64,000 nucleotides of DNA from NCBI GenBank assembly GCA_014859655.1, contig JACUTT010000004.1:17841-81840 (forward strand). Reading direction: 5' to 3'. This DNA is from Campylobacterales bacterium. GTDB taxonomy: Bacteria; Campylobacterota; Campylobacteria; Campylobacterales; Sulfurimonadaceae. Numbering within the stretch: the stretch's first letter is position 1; each line of letters begins with the position of its first letter. A model generated the notes under the pieces. That model searched no databases and was not told where the DNA came from. It saw only the letters and a program-made list of their open reading frames with translations. Shown in pieces: positions 17,257-26,700 of this stretch. Made by a program: the position numbers and the translations under genes.

Positions 17257-18701
17257 TTTCCATTCTCCTTCAAGTAATGTACCCCTACTGAGGTTTTGCG
17301 TTTAAGTGCCGAGGTCACTATCTCTTTGGCCGTGAACAAGCGAAGCTTTAAAAGCCGTCCTATGTGCTTGTGCAGGGTCTCTTCAATAAAGGCCAAAGCC
17401 TCCTGCAGCCCTTTTTCAGTGCGGACGATCCCTACATCGTTCCACATTATACGACGAAGTTCGCTTTTGTAGCGCGTATCATCCTCGCAGCGCAGAGAAT
17501 CCGTGCTGATAGGGAACTGTTTTGGTGCATAAGTAACACTTATCTCATTCATCTTTTTCACCGCACGCACGGCAAAGACCAGTCCCTCCAAGAGCGAATT
17601 GCTCGCAAGGCGGTTGGCCCCGTGCACACGCGTTGATGCGACCTCCCCTATAGCATATAGATTTTTGACCGATTCGACTTCCCCGTCAAGGTTGGTCTTG
17701 ATCCCGCCTATGGCGTAGTGAAAAGCCGGCGAGATCGGAACACGATCGCGAGGAAGGGTGAAGCCCAGGTCTTTCAGACTTGAAGCGATGTTTGGAAAGC
17801 GGGCGTTAAAATAATCTGCCTCAAAGTTTTCAAAAGAGAGGTAGACCTCCTGAGCGCTTTTTTGCTTATAGTCAAAGATGGCGCGGCTGACGATATCGCG
17901 CGGTGCCAACTCGGCGCGCTCGTCGTAATCTTTCATAAAGGCATACCCTTTTTCATCCACGAGTTTCGCCCCCTCGCCGCGAAGAGCCTCGGTAAGAAGC
18001 TGCTTTTGTGCGGCATTTGAGCTGACGTAGACCGTCGGATGAAACTGCAGCATCTCCATGCGCTCAAGCTCTATCCCTTTTTCAAGACAGATTCCCTGCA
18101 GGTCCCCGCTTATCGTGTAGGCGTTGGTGTGGTAGGCAAAAAGCGAACCCACTCCGCCTGAAGCGATAATGACATTTTTTGACAGAATATGCTTGAGCTC
18201 GTCTCTGTAGTTAACGCAGACCCCATAGCACCTCCCCTCATCGATCAACAGGTCCGTTACCTGGGCCCCTTCGAGCATAGGATGGGGATTATTTTGAAGC
18301 AAAAAGTGGTGCAGGTAACGTCCGGTTGCATCTCCGCCCGCATGCAGGATACGGCTCGCCGAGTGCGCTGCTTCTTTGGTGTAGAGAAGCTCTCCTTTCT
18401 CATTCGTATCAAATTTGAACCCGCGCGAAATAAGATCGCCGACAACTTCGCGGCTGTGCTCGCTCAGAACACGAACCGCGTCTTCGTCACACAGCCCTGC
18501 CCCGGCTTCCATCGTATCTTTGATGTGCAGAACCTCGTCTTTGTCATTGACCGCTGAGACGACTCCGCCCTGGGCATAATAGGTGTTGCACGCCCAGGGG
18601 TGGTCTTTGTTGATGATAAGCACTTTTTTGTCTTTGGGAAGGTTCATTGCGGCATACAGACCGGCAACGCCTGCGCCGATGATTACGACATCATAGACCA
18701 T
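17253..18701 (-). CDS. nadB: L-aspartate oxidase
   Basis: The 482 residues begin with an FAD-binding Rossmann motif (VIIGAGVAGLYAAM) and continue with NTYYAQGGV and HAGGDATGRY, as in the succinate dehydrogenase/fumarate reductase flavoprotein superfamily. RVHGANRLASNSLLEG near residue 350 is the conserved FAD and substrate segment. It oxidises aspartate to iminoaspartate for quinolinate and NAD synthesis. It is shorter than the E. coli enzyme at its C-terminal helical domain but complete. It is coupled to nhaD downstream. Confidence 0.95.
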   Translation of the reverse strand: MVYDVVIIGAGVAGLYAAMNLPKDKKVLIINKDHPWACNTYYAQGGVVSAVNDKDEVLHIKDTMEAGAGLCDEDAVRVLSEHSREVVGDLISRGFKFDTNEKGELLYTKEAAHSASRILHAGGDATGRYLHHFLLQNNPHPMLEGAQVTDLLIDEGRCYGVCVNYRDELKHILSKNVIIASGGVGSLFAYHTNAYTISGDLQGICLEKGIELERMEMLQFHPTVYVSSNAAQKQLLTEALRGEGAKLVDEKGYAFMKDYDERAELAPRDIVSRAIFDYKQKSAQEVYLSFENFEADYFNARFPNIASSLKDLGFTLPRDRVPISPAFHYAIGGIKTNLDGEVESVKNLYAIGEVASTRVHGANRLASNSLLEGLVFAVRAVKKMNEISVTYAPKQFPISTDSLRCEDDTRYKSELRRIMWNDVGIVRTEKGLQEALAFIEETLHKHIGRLLKLRLFTAKEIVTSALKRKTSVGVHYLKENGK

Positions 18702-18778
18702 CTCTACCTGCTCTTCGCATCAGGATAATAGGGCGGGCCTTTATAGCCGCACGCACTTACACTTAACATCAAAACTGT

Positions 18779-18784
18779 TATAAT
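18779..18784 (+). promoter_or_regulatory. -10 box placing transcription start at or next to the ATG of 18791
   Basis: TATAAT ends six bases before the ATG of the DUF721-like gene, so the transcript should begin at or within two bases of the start codon. No purine-rich ribosome site lies between. This points to a leaderless mRNA. Confidence 0.6.
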
Positions 18785-18790
18785 AGTGAC

Positions 18791-19225
18791 ATGAAAAATT
18801 CTAAACAACTTGTTTCCCATCTTCGTTCTCAGTCGGCCTTTGCACCACTTAGCAATATGGCTTGCATCAATGCTGTAAAAGAGCTTCTTCCGGAACGTTT
18901 ACATAGATTTATTCTATTTGGATATATTCGACATAATATCTTATTTTTTGCGCTTAACCACCCCGGCGCAAAACAAGAATTCGATAATATTATAAATTCT
19001 ATAAAAACACCTTTAAAAAGGATGCCTCCTCTGGCCTGCAAAAAATTCGAGATATCGGATGTCCGTGCCTTCGTCTCTCATAAAAAAAGCCTGAGCTTCA
19101 CCTCCGCAGAACCGAAGGCAGTTCACTATCTTGAGCGTTCAAGCGCTGCATTTGAGAACACCATAGAAGACAAAAAGCTCCACGAAGTCATTGAAGAGAT
19201 ACGAGACATCATAAAGAAATCATGA
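18791..19225 (+). CDS. DUF721 (DciA-like) protein
   Basis: This 144-residue protein has a short N-terminal region, then a compact domain with LLPERLHRFILFGYIRHN and LFFALNHPGAKQEF (about residues 32-66), which resembles the DUF721/DciA fold. A charged helical C-terminus follows. DciA helps load the replicative helicase in many bacteria, but whether Campylobacterota members do this is not known to me. It overlaps uvrC by ATGA, so the two are made together. The resemblance is by eye only. Confidence 0.55.
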   Translation: MKNSKQLVSHLRSQSAFAPLSNMACINAVKELLPERLHRFILFGYIRHNILFFALNHPGAKQEFDNIINSIKTPLKRMPPLACKKFEISDVRAFVSHKKSLSFTSAEPKAVHYLERSSAAFENTIEDKKLHEVIEEIRDIIKKS

Positions 19226-21045
19226 ACAAACTTAACCCAATCCTTCTAAAACAGATACAACATCTCCCCAAATCTGCCGGCGTCTACCACTATTTTGATG
19301 AAAACGGAAAACTTCTCTACATCGGCAAGGCCAAAAATCTCTTCGCGCGCGTCAAAAGCTACTTTAGATTTTCTCCGCTCTTTACACCGAACCCCGCCGT
19401 GAGTTCGCGTATCTTAAAAATGCTGCATGAGGTGCATACCATGCACTACATCCTCGTTGAAAATGAGCATGACGCCTTGATCCTGGAAAACTCTCTGATC
19501 AAACAGCTGCGCCCAAAATACAATATCCTGCTGCGCGATGACAAGACCTACCCTTACATCTATTTTGACAAAAGCGAAGAGTTTCCGCGCTTTGAGATCA
19601 CACGGACTATCCTCTCGGACAAGCAGATCGAATACTATGGCCCTTTCTCTACCGCAGCACGCGATATCCTAAACGCCCTCTACGAGCTTCTTCCTCTAAT
19701 CCAGACCAAAAGCTGTCTCAAAAGCGGCAAAGCCTGCCTCTACTACCAGATAAAAAAATGTTTCGCTCCCTGCGAAAAGAAGATCTCTGGAAAAGAGTAT
19801 GCACGCTATATCGACAAAGGCGTAGCCTATATCCACGACAAGAAAAGGCTTTGCAAAGACCTTGAAATCCGGATGGTTGAACTCTCCGAAGAGATGCGCT
19901 TTGAAGAGGCGGCACTCCTGCGCGACAGTATCGAGAAGATCTCCAAAAGCAGTACGATCTCGCAGATAGACCTGGCCAGCAGCGAAGATATCGACCTTTT
20001 CAGCGTCGATGCAGACGAAAAAAGAGCCGTCGTTCTGCGCCTGTTTATGCGCCAGGGAAAGATCATCTCCAGTTCGCACAACTTTGTCCATCTCAACCAC
20101 GGTTTTGACAGAGATGAGCTCTATAAACGCGCTATAGTAGAGTTCTATCAGTTCTCCCCTTTGACCAGCAAACAGATCATCGTTCCGCACGCTTTTGAGG
20201 AGATGGAGGATGTGCAGGCTTATCTGAAAGAGACATTTTCAAAGGCAGTTGATCTTTATGTTCCCAAGCGCGGTCCAAAGGCAAATCTCTGCGCTTTGGC
20301 GCTCAAAAACACCCGGGAGCTTCTGAACAATTATGCCCACGAAGCAGACTCATCTTATGAAGATCTTGAAGAGAAACTCCAGGAGCTGTGCACACTCCAA
20401 AACCTTCCCAAACGGATTGAAATATTTGACAACTCCCATCTTCAGGGCTCTGCCCCCGTCGGCGCGATGGTCTGTTTTGAGGAGGGGAAGTTCAACAAAA
20501 GCGGCTACCGGCAGTACCATCTTGAGTCTCTTGATGAATATGCCCAGATGAGAGAGACACTGACGCGTCGTATCGGACGTTTTGAGACAAATCCTCCTCC
20601 GGATCTGTGGATCCTGGACGGAGGGGCCACTCTGCTTTCTCTGGCCAGAGATCTTCTCGAGTCCAGCGGAGTCAACCTTGACGTCCTTGCCATTTCAAAA
20701 GAGAAGCTTGATGCCAAAGCACACCGTGCAAAGGGAAAGGCTAAAGATATTCTTCACTCAAAAGATCAGAGTTTTGCCTTAAGCACAAGTGACAAGCGTC
20801 TGCAGTGGGTTCAGCGAATGCGTGACGAAGCCCACCGCTATGCCATTACTTTCCATAAGAAGACAAAACTTAAGCAAGACCAAGCTTCCACGCTTCTACA
20901 AACCAGGGGCATCGGTCCGGCCAAGCTTAAAAAACTTCTCAACCACTTCGGTTCTTTTGAAGCATTAAAAGAAGCCAAAGAAGAGGATATTGCCGATGTT
21001 GTGGGAAAAAATGATGCAACGTCGATTAAGAGACTATACAAATAA
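19222..21045 (+). CDS. uvrC: UvrABC excision nuclease subunit C
   Basis: At 607 residues it is full length. It has an N-terminal GIY-YIG nuclease domain (GVYHYF, LLYIGKAKNL), a UVR motif around MRFEEAALLRDSIEKI, the RNase H-like second nuclease domain (EIFDNSHLQGSAPVGAMV, with the catalytic Asp, and WILDGG), and a C-terminal helix-hairpin-helix (TRGIGPAKLKKLLNHFG). It cuts DNA on both sides of a lesion in nucleotide excision repair. It is coupled to the gene upstream. Confidence 0.97.
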   Translation: MNKLNPILLKQIQHLPKSAGVYHYFDENGKLLYIGKAKNLFARVKSYFRFSPLFTPNPAVSSRILKMLHEVHTMHYILVENEHDALILENSLIKQLRPKYNILLRDDKTYPYIYFDKSEEFPRFEITRTILSDKQIEYYGPFSTAARDILNALYELLPLIQTKSCLKSGKACLYYQIKKCFAPCEKKISGKEYARYIDKGVAYIHDKKRLCKDLEIRMVELSEEMRFEEAALLRDSIEKISKSSTISQIDLASSEDIDLFSVDADEKRAVVLRLFMRQGKIISSSHNFVHLNHGFDRDELYKRAIVEFYQFSPLTSKQIIVPHAFEEMEDVQAYLKETFSKAVDLYVPKRGPKANLCALALKNTRELLNNYAHEADSSYEDLEEKLQELCTLQNLPKRIEIFDNSHLQGSAPVGAMVCFEEGKFNKSGYRQYHLESLDEYAQMRETLTRRIGRFETNPPPDLWILDGGATLLSLARDLLESSGVNLDVLAISKEKLDAKAHRAKGKAKDILHSKDQSFALSTSDKRLQWVQRMRDEAHRYAITFHKKTKLKQDQASTLLQTRGIGPAKLKKLLNHFGSFEALKEAKEEDIADVVGKNDATSIKRLYK

Positions 21046-21092
21046 GTTATATTTTGAAAAGAATATGATATATTATTCGCTCGCATGCTTAA

Positions 21093-21107
21093 GGGCACCT
21101 CTAAAAA
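21093..21107 (+). repeat. Half copy of the MITE terminus
   Basis: GGGCACCTCTAAAAA here is identical to the end of the palindromic element at 1318. The complementary arm is missing, and no target duplication is visible, so it looks like a solo end or a decayed copy. Confidence 0.5.
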
Positions 21108-21148
21108 GAAGAGATTAACTGCAAAAGCTATCAATTTAAAGGTTTTTT

Positions 21149-21562
21149 ATGGGAAAAGTGGAAGCGTTGGACGAAGAACTCCTTTTTCAGGGCCGAGTTA
21201 TCATCAGCGAGACCGATCTCAAAGGTCTCATTACCTACGCTAATAGAAAATTTTGCGAGATCTCAGGATATGAAAAAGAGGAGCTTATTGGCAAGACTCA
21301 CAACATCATCCGACATCCAGACATGCCAAAAGAGGCCTTTGCAAAAATGTGGAGTACTATCCAAAGTGGTCAGATCTGGCACGGCCTGGTAAAGAACCTG
21401 CGCAAAGACGGCAAGTTTTACTGGGTAGAGACAGAAGTTCTCCCTTCAAAAAATGAAAACGGTGAGATTATCGGCTATGTCGCAGCACGTAAGGTAGCCT
21501 CACGTAAAAATATCGAAGAAACGGCTAAAATGTACCATAAAATGAAAGAAAAAGAACTCTAA
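21149..21562 (+). CDS. Single PAS-domain sensor protein (Aer-type)
   Basis: The 137 residues are almost entirely one PAS domain: DLKGLITYANRKFCEISGY, ELIGKTHNIIRHPDMP, WHGLVKNLRKDGKFYWVE and the C-terminal YVAARKVASR. This pattern matches the FAD-binding PAS of the aerotaxis receptor Aer. It has no output domain and would act through partners. The next three genes encode an HPt protein, a hybrid kinase and a receiver on the same strand, so it probably feeds redox information to this relay. Confidence 0.88.
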   Translation: MGKVEALDEELLFQGRVIISETDLKGLITYANRKFCEISGYEKEELIGKTHNIIRHPDMPKEAFAKMWSTIQSGQIWHGLVKNLRKDGKFYWVETEVLPSKNENGEIIGYVAARKVASRKNIEETAKMYHKMKEKEL

Positions 21563-21576
21563 AAAAAGGGAAGACA

Positions 21577-23325
21577 TTGTTACTATACAATCAAAGTAAA
21601 GAATTTATTGGTATAGACGAAGACGATCTCAAGGGATTGGAATTTCAAAATATCACCGAACTGCTGAATGAATCAAATGATTTTGCTGATCTTTTTGTAA
21701 AAAAACCAGGCTATATCCACAATTTTAAAAACTTCTCATGGATTGACTTCATCCTGCACAGCGAGGCAGACGAGTCTAAGGCAATTGTCCACGCCAAGGG
21801 CAAGAACTACTCATGTACCCTGCACATCTCTCCTTTTTATTTCACCTCCGAACAGAACGGCTATGCAGTCTTTATCAAAAATCTCCGCCATCTCAAAGGT
21901 GCTGAAGATGCTCAGGCCACAAAAGACCTGGAATCCGCCGGAGGCATAAGATCTACCCCGGCTACAGCCTCCGCACCGGCAGCTGTACAGAGCACTTACG
22001 CAGAACCAAGTGTCTCGTTTAAGCAAAATATCGCTGGCGAACCGGAACTGCCGAATTTTGAGCAGCGCTATTCTCAAGAGCTTAACGAGCCCGAAGCACT
22101 GCAGATCCCTAAAACACAAGAGATTGATCTGGGCTTCTCTAGCACTGAAAATGAGTTTGGCGCACCTAGTGGTATTGATTACAACAGTCCACTTACGCTT
22201 GATGATGATCTGATGATGGATGAGGAAGAAATCGAGCTGCCAAGCTTTGAGATACCGGCAGAAAAGACGCCTAAAAAAAGCGGACAGCCGATGCTGGGCG
22301 ATTATGTCAGCGGCGGAGAAGAGTATCTGAGCGATCTGGTCAAAGCAGGCACCTACAAATTTGATCCCCAAGTCGCTGCCAATGAACTGGGCCTGCCTGT
22401 TGATCTCATTGAAGAGTTTATCGGCGACTTTATTGCCCAGGCCCATGAGTTTCATGACGATCTATATGCTTCAGTCAACACAGGTGATTTTGATAATGTT
22501 CAAAACTTGTCGCATAAACTAAAGGGCGTTGCCGCAAACCTGCGCGTTGAAGATGCCTTCGATACCCTAAGCGTGGTTAATGTTTCAAAAGAAGTCGAAG
22601 AGATCCTGCCTAACCTTAACCACTTCTACAAGATCATCGCAAGGCTTGAAGGCAAAGAACTTCCCCAAGAGTCTGCTCCTGTCAATGTTCCCGACGAAAC
22701 AGATTATGCTGTCGGTATCAAGCAGCCCGAAGATGAGCCCTTGATGGCAGATGAAGAGAGCACATATGACGACCTCCTGCCTACGCCGGAGAAAAACGAA
22801 GCTCTAGCAACTGAAACAGAGGCGCCTTCCGCGCCATTTTTTGATGACGATGACCTCTATGGCGACCTTCTGGGCGGAGCCGAGAGTTACGGCGAAGCTT
22901 TGGCAGAAGAAGAAGCTCCTTCGGCACCATCCTTTGATGACGATGACCTCTACGGCGATCTTCTGGGTTCTTCGCAGAAAAATATTACTGAAGAAATTCC
23001 ATCCGTACCGGAAGCAAGTACACAAAAACTCACCGTTGACGTTCATCGTACGGCTAATGAGCTGGGTATTTCTGCTGATCTGGTCAATGATTTTATCCAG
23101 GAGTTTAAGGAGCAGATACATATTCACCAAAGCGACTTTAAACAGGCGCTTACAGACCAAAACATCCAAGAAGTCAACAATACAGCTACCATACTCAAGG
23201 GGATGAGTGACAATCTTCGTTTAAAAGAAATATCAGAAGTTTTAGAAGAACTTCAAAAAGAAAGCGATATCAACAACATAACAGAAGCTTTTGCACAATT
23301 GCAAGCTTATGCAGATCAATTATAA
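21577..23325 (+). CDS. Double-HPt protein with one degenerate HPt module
   Basis: Translation begins at a TTG (21577) preceded by AAAGGGAAGAC, giving 582 residues. Residues 1-105 look like a PAS-type fold. An acidic linker follows. The first HPt module (about 262-350) has His313 in LSHKLKGVAANL. The second (about 488-580) aligns at NTATILKGMSDNL, with Thr538 in place of the phosphoacceptor His, so it cannot accept phosphate. Between them a segment APSAPxFDDDDLYGDLLG occurs twice (417-434 and 447-464). It probably shuttles phosphate between the following hybrid kinase and the CheY-like protein. Confidence 0.85.
   Translation: MLLYNQSKEFIGIDEDDLKGLEFQNITELLNESNDFADLFVKKPGYIHNFKNFSWIDFILHSEADESKAIVHAKGKNYSCTLHISPFYFTSEQNGYAVFIKNLRHLKGAEDAQATKDLESAGGIRSTPATASAPAAVQSTYAEPSVSFKQNIAGEPELPNFEQRYSQELNEPEALQIPKTQEIDLGFSSTENEFGAPSGIDYNSPLTLDDDLMMDEEEIELPSFEIPAEKTPKKSGQPMLGDYVSGGEEYLSDLVKAGTYKFDPQVAANELGLPVDLIEEFIGDFIAQAHEFHDDLYASVNTGDFDNVQNLSHKLKGVAANLRVEDAFDTLSVVNVSKEVEEILPNLNHFYKIIARLEGKELPQESAPVNVPDETDYAVGIKQPEDEPLMADEESTYDDLLPTPEKNEALATETEAPSAPFFDDDDLYGDLLGGAESYGEALAEEEAPSAPSFDDDDLYGDLLGSSQKNITEEIPSVPEASTQKLTVDVHRTANELGISADLVNDFIQEFKEQIHIHQSDFKQALTDQNIQEVNNTATILKGMSDNLRLKEISEVLEELQKESDINNITEAFAQLQAYADQL
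22825..22968 (+). repeat. In-frame 90-base tandem duplication in the HPt gene
   Basis: The DNA for the acidic APSAPxFDDDDLYGDLLG segment occurs at 22825-22878 and 22915-22968, with a 30-codon period and very similar bases. A duplication like this can expand or contract by slippage or recombination. Confidence 0.75.
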
Positions 23326-23337
23326 GGTGGGGAAACA

Positions 23338-26300
23338 ATGCAAATAGGTCTTAAAGCCAGACTCCGACTAATCAGTCTTTTTCCAATATTTATGCTTATT
23401 GGAATCGCAAGTTTTTATGTATATGATTCATATATGGGGTATGACTCGGCAGTTAAGCTGCAGAGTAAACTTGAAGAAAACAAAAAACTAAACGAATTGA
23501 TCGGGGATATTTCTCGCGAACGCGGTATGACTGTGATGTATATGGGAAACCAGTCTGAAGCAACAGCAGAGTCACTCAAGAGTCAGCGCAGCATCGTTGA
23601 TCAAAAAGTCGTAGCCTACATACAACATCTCAAAAGCACAGAGACTCTACACGAACACTCCGGCGAAGGCGTCTGTCTTGCCTGTAAAAGTGTCAAAAGT
23701 ATTGAATCCAACTACAATACTATCAAAGAGACCCGTCCCCTTGTTGACAATCAAAACATTGAGTTCCAAGAGATCTTTTATGACATCTACGGAAATGCTC
23801 AAAAAGTCATCATTGACCAACTTGAAGGGGTGCGTAACTACCAGCTTGACGAGAAGATCACCTCAATCGTAACCACCTACCTGATCCTGGCAAAGGCCAA
23901 AGAGTTCACAGGTTCCGAGCGTGACTTCATCACCTATGCCCTCGCGCGATCTACAAAATTTGACTCCGAAGAGCTCAATGTCTGGCTGACGCTTATCGGT
24001 AAAGCCGACGCGATCAACTACAGCGCCTTAACCGATCCTCTCCTGAAACAAAGCCTTACAGCCCTCTTCACCGACGAAGAAAACGCAGAGCTTTTTGAAG
24101 ACATCACCTTGGAGCGCGCCGAGATCATGCAGGCTGTGAATGATGGCCTTTATGCAACAGAAGCCGGTATCTGGTTTACTATGCTCTCTGAAAAGATCAG
24201 TCTGTTTGACGAAGCGGAGCAGATGCTTCTACTTGCAATGGATGAAAAGTCCGAGATCTTCAAACAAGAGCAGCTGCAGGTCCTTGTTGTCGCCATCGCT
24301 ATCTGGGCCCTGGCTATCTTGGGTGCGATCTTTGGTATCTTGCTCTCAACCGACATCGCCAGAAATATTAAAAACCTTGAGACCGTGCTTCAGCGTGTTG
24401 CGACCGACACCCATGAGGGCGATGACATGAGCTCTAGCGAGATCGCCAGCCATATCAACCTCGATACCTCCAAGGGAACGGCGCAGGCTTACCAGCTCCT
24501 TGAGACCATCATTGACCAGACGCGCAAAGATAAAGAGTTCGCCATGGAAGCATCTGAGGCGAAGTCGATGTTCCTTGCCAACATGTCGCATGAGATCCGA
24601 ACACCGCTTAACGGCATCGTCGGCTTTACCGAGCTTCTTAAAGATACCGCCTTGCATGACGAGCAGCGCGAATTTGTCGATATTATCGAGAAAAGTTCTG
24701 AGAACCTTCTTGAGATCATCAACAATATTCTTGACCTCTCCAAGATCGAGAGCAACAAGCTTGAGATCGAAGAGATCGTCTTCAATGCAGCTGAAGAGTT
24801 TGAGTCAGCCGTTGACGTCTATGCCGTCCGTGCCTCTGAAAAGCATATCGACCTGGGCTGCTTCATCGATCCGGAACTTGAACGTCCGATCAAAGGTGAT
24901 CCGACCAAGATCAAAGAGGTTGTCATCAACCTTCTTTCCAATGCGGTCAAATTTACCAACAGTGGGGGTGCTATCACTGTTGATATCCGCCGTATTCCTT
25001 GCGAAAAAGAGGGGCGTGCACGCATACGCTTTAGTGTAAAAGATAGCGGAATCGGTGTTACCCAGGAGCAAAAAGAGAAGATCTTTGATGCCTTTAGCCA
25101 GGCCGATAGCTCGATTACACGCAAGTACGGCGGTACGGGTCTTGGTTTGACGATCTCCAGCCGTTTTGTCGAACTTATGGGCGGAGAACTTGACCTTGAA
25201 AGCGAGCCAGGACAAGGGACAACCTTCTTCTTCGAGCTCGAGTTTGAAGAGATCGAGACCCTAAACGAATCGCTCCGCGGCCAGTTTTCAAACATCAACG
25301 CCCTTATCCTTGAGAGCGACAGTAAGAAAAAAGTGCAGGAGAAAAACCTGCGCGAGTATCTTGACTTCTATGGCGTCGCCTATAAATCCTTCAAAAATCT
25401 TGAAGATCTCAACAAGCTTGAGCAGAAGGTCAGCTATGATCTGATGTTTGTGGATTACGACTATAGTAACGAAGAGATGCTGCATGAATATGTCAAACAC
25501 CCTGAACGCACTATTTTGATCACCAAATCATATTACATGAAGAAGATAGATTCGCTCAACCTCGATGTCTTCAAGGTCATATATGAACCGCTCAATGCGT
25601 CAAAGATACGCTCGATCCTGGAGATGCATGACGTTGAAGAGTTTAATAGGCCTAAGACCAAGACCATACAGCGCCGCAAATACGATGAAAAAACATCGCG
25701 TTTTAATGCCCGGGCCCTGGTTGCGGAAGACAACCTTATCAACCAGAAACTGATCAAACGTACCCTCGAAGATATTGGTATCGAGGTCTCACTTGCAAAC
25801 AACGGTCTTGAGGCCTTTGAAAAACGCAAAAACAACCAGTTCGATGTTATCTTTATGGATATCCAGATGCCGGTTCTTGACGGGGTCGAGGCTACGCAGG
25901 AGATCTTGGAGTATGAAGAAGACAACAATGTCGAGCATACGCCTATCATCGCCTTGACTGCAAATGCGCTCAAGGGCGACCGCGAACGTTTCATGGGTGC
26001 CGGTATGGATGAGTATACGACCAAGCCTCTTGTGCGCAGCGAGATCATCTCCCTACTCAACCATTTTATCGGGCACAAGATCGTTGATGCAAAAGCTGTA
26101 GAGAAGCAGCCTGAGCAAGAGACAGAAAAAGCACCCGAACCCAGAAGAGACCTTCTGGATGATATGAGTCTTGAACTTCCCGAAGAGACGTCTTTTGGCA
26201 CCGACCTGGATGATTTTGACTTTAATGAAGAGTTCTCAGGTCTAGAGCTTGAAGAGGATAGAGCCGAGCCTCTTGCCACAGAGGCAGCAGAAGAGATGCT

Positions 26301-26691
26301 TTCCGCAGATACTTCAGCAGATGCAGCGCTCTCTTCGGGCTATGATGCCGACATCTTGTTGGCAAAAAAGAGCTCTTTCGAAAACCGTCTTTTTAAATCG
26401 CTGCTTGACGACCTTGGCTACACTTCGGTTGCAGTCGATGGTACACAGGCGCTTCAAGAGGCATTGCAGACGAAGAAATTCAAGCTTCTTCTTTTTGACA
26501 AAGAAACAAGCGGCCTCAATGTTTCAGATATTGCAGCTCTCATAAAAGCCCGCGAGACCGATACAGCTCTCGTGCTTATGATCGACCCTGCATTTGAAGC
26601 AGAAAAGAGTGATGCGAACTATGTCCATGAGATTATTAAAAATATCGTCAACAAAGACCTGCTCCGTCTTGTCTTTGAAAAATTTATTTAA
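23338..26691 (+). CDS. Membrane hybrid histidine kinase with NIT-like sensor and three receiver-like domains
   Basis: The 1117 residues have a membrane helix at about 8-31, a large periplasmic helical domain with ISRERGMTVMYMGN typical of nitrate/nitrite-sensing (NIT) domains, and a second helix near 312-336. Then come HisKA (His418 in MSHEIRTPLNG), an ATPase domain (KDSGIGV, GGTGLGLT), a degenerate receiver (about 655-770), a canonical receiver (VAEDN; phospho-Asp841 in FMDIQMP) and a C-terminal receiver-like domain (about 1000-1117) with an altered active site. The sensor domain also has a CLAC pair near residue 118. It lies between the HPt protein and the CheY-like gene, which form its likely relay. 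Confidence 0.9.
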   Translation: MQIGLKARLRLISLFPIFMLIGIASFYVYDSYMGYDSAVKLQSKLEENKKLNELIGDISRERGMTVMYMGNQSEATAESLKSQRSIVDQKVVAYIQHLKSTETLHEHSGEGVCLACKSVKSIESNYNTIKETRPLVDNQNIEFQEIFYDIYGNAQKVIIDQLEGVRNYQLDEKITSIVTTYLILAKAKEFTGSERDFITYALARSTKFDSEELNVWLTLIGKADAINYSALTDPLLKQSLTALFTDEENAELFEDITLERAEIMQAVNDGLYATEAGIWFTMLSEKISLFDEAEQMLLLAMDEKSEIFKQEQLQVLVVAIAIWALAILGAIFGILLSTDIARNIKNLETVLQRVATDTHEGDDMSSSEIASHINLDTSKGTAQAYQLLETIIDQTRKDKEFAMEASEAKSMFLANMSHEIRTPLNGIVGFTELLKDTALHDEQREFVDIIEKSSENLLEIINNILDLSKIESNKLEIEEIVFNAAEEFESAVDVYAVRASEKHIDLGCFIDPELERPIKGDPTKIKEVVINLLSNAVKFTNSGGAITVDIRRIPCEKEGRARIRFSVKDSGIGVTQEQKEKIFDAFSQADSSITRKYGGTGLGLTISSRFVELMGGELDLESEPGQGTTFFFELEFEEIETLNESLRGQFSNINALILESDSKKKVQEKNLREYLDFYGVAYKSFKNLEDLNKLEQKVSYDLMFVDYDYSNEEMLHEYVKHPERTILITKSYYMKKIDSLNLDVFKVIYEPLNASKIRSILEMHDVEEFNRPKTKTIQRRKYDEKTSRFNARALVAEDNLINQKLIKRTLEDIGIEVSLANNGLEAFEKRKNNQFDVIFMDIQMPVLDGVEATQEILEYEEDNNVEHTPIIALTANALKGDRERFMGAGMDEYTTKPLVRSEIISLLNHFIGHKIVDAKAVEKQPEQETEKAPEPRRDLLDDMSLELPEETSFGTDLDDFDFNEEFSGLELEEDRAEPLATEAAEEMLSADTSADAALSSGYDADILLAKKSSFENRLFKSLLDDLGYTSVAVDGTQALQEALQTKKFKLLLFDKETSGLNVSDIAALIKARETDTALVLMIDPAFEAEKSDANYVHEIIKNIVNKDLLRLVFEKFI

Positions 26692-26700
26692 GGCTAAAAC

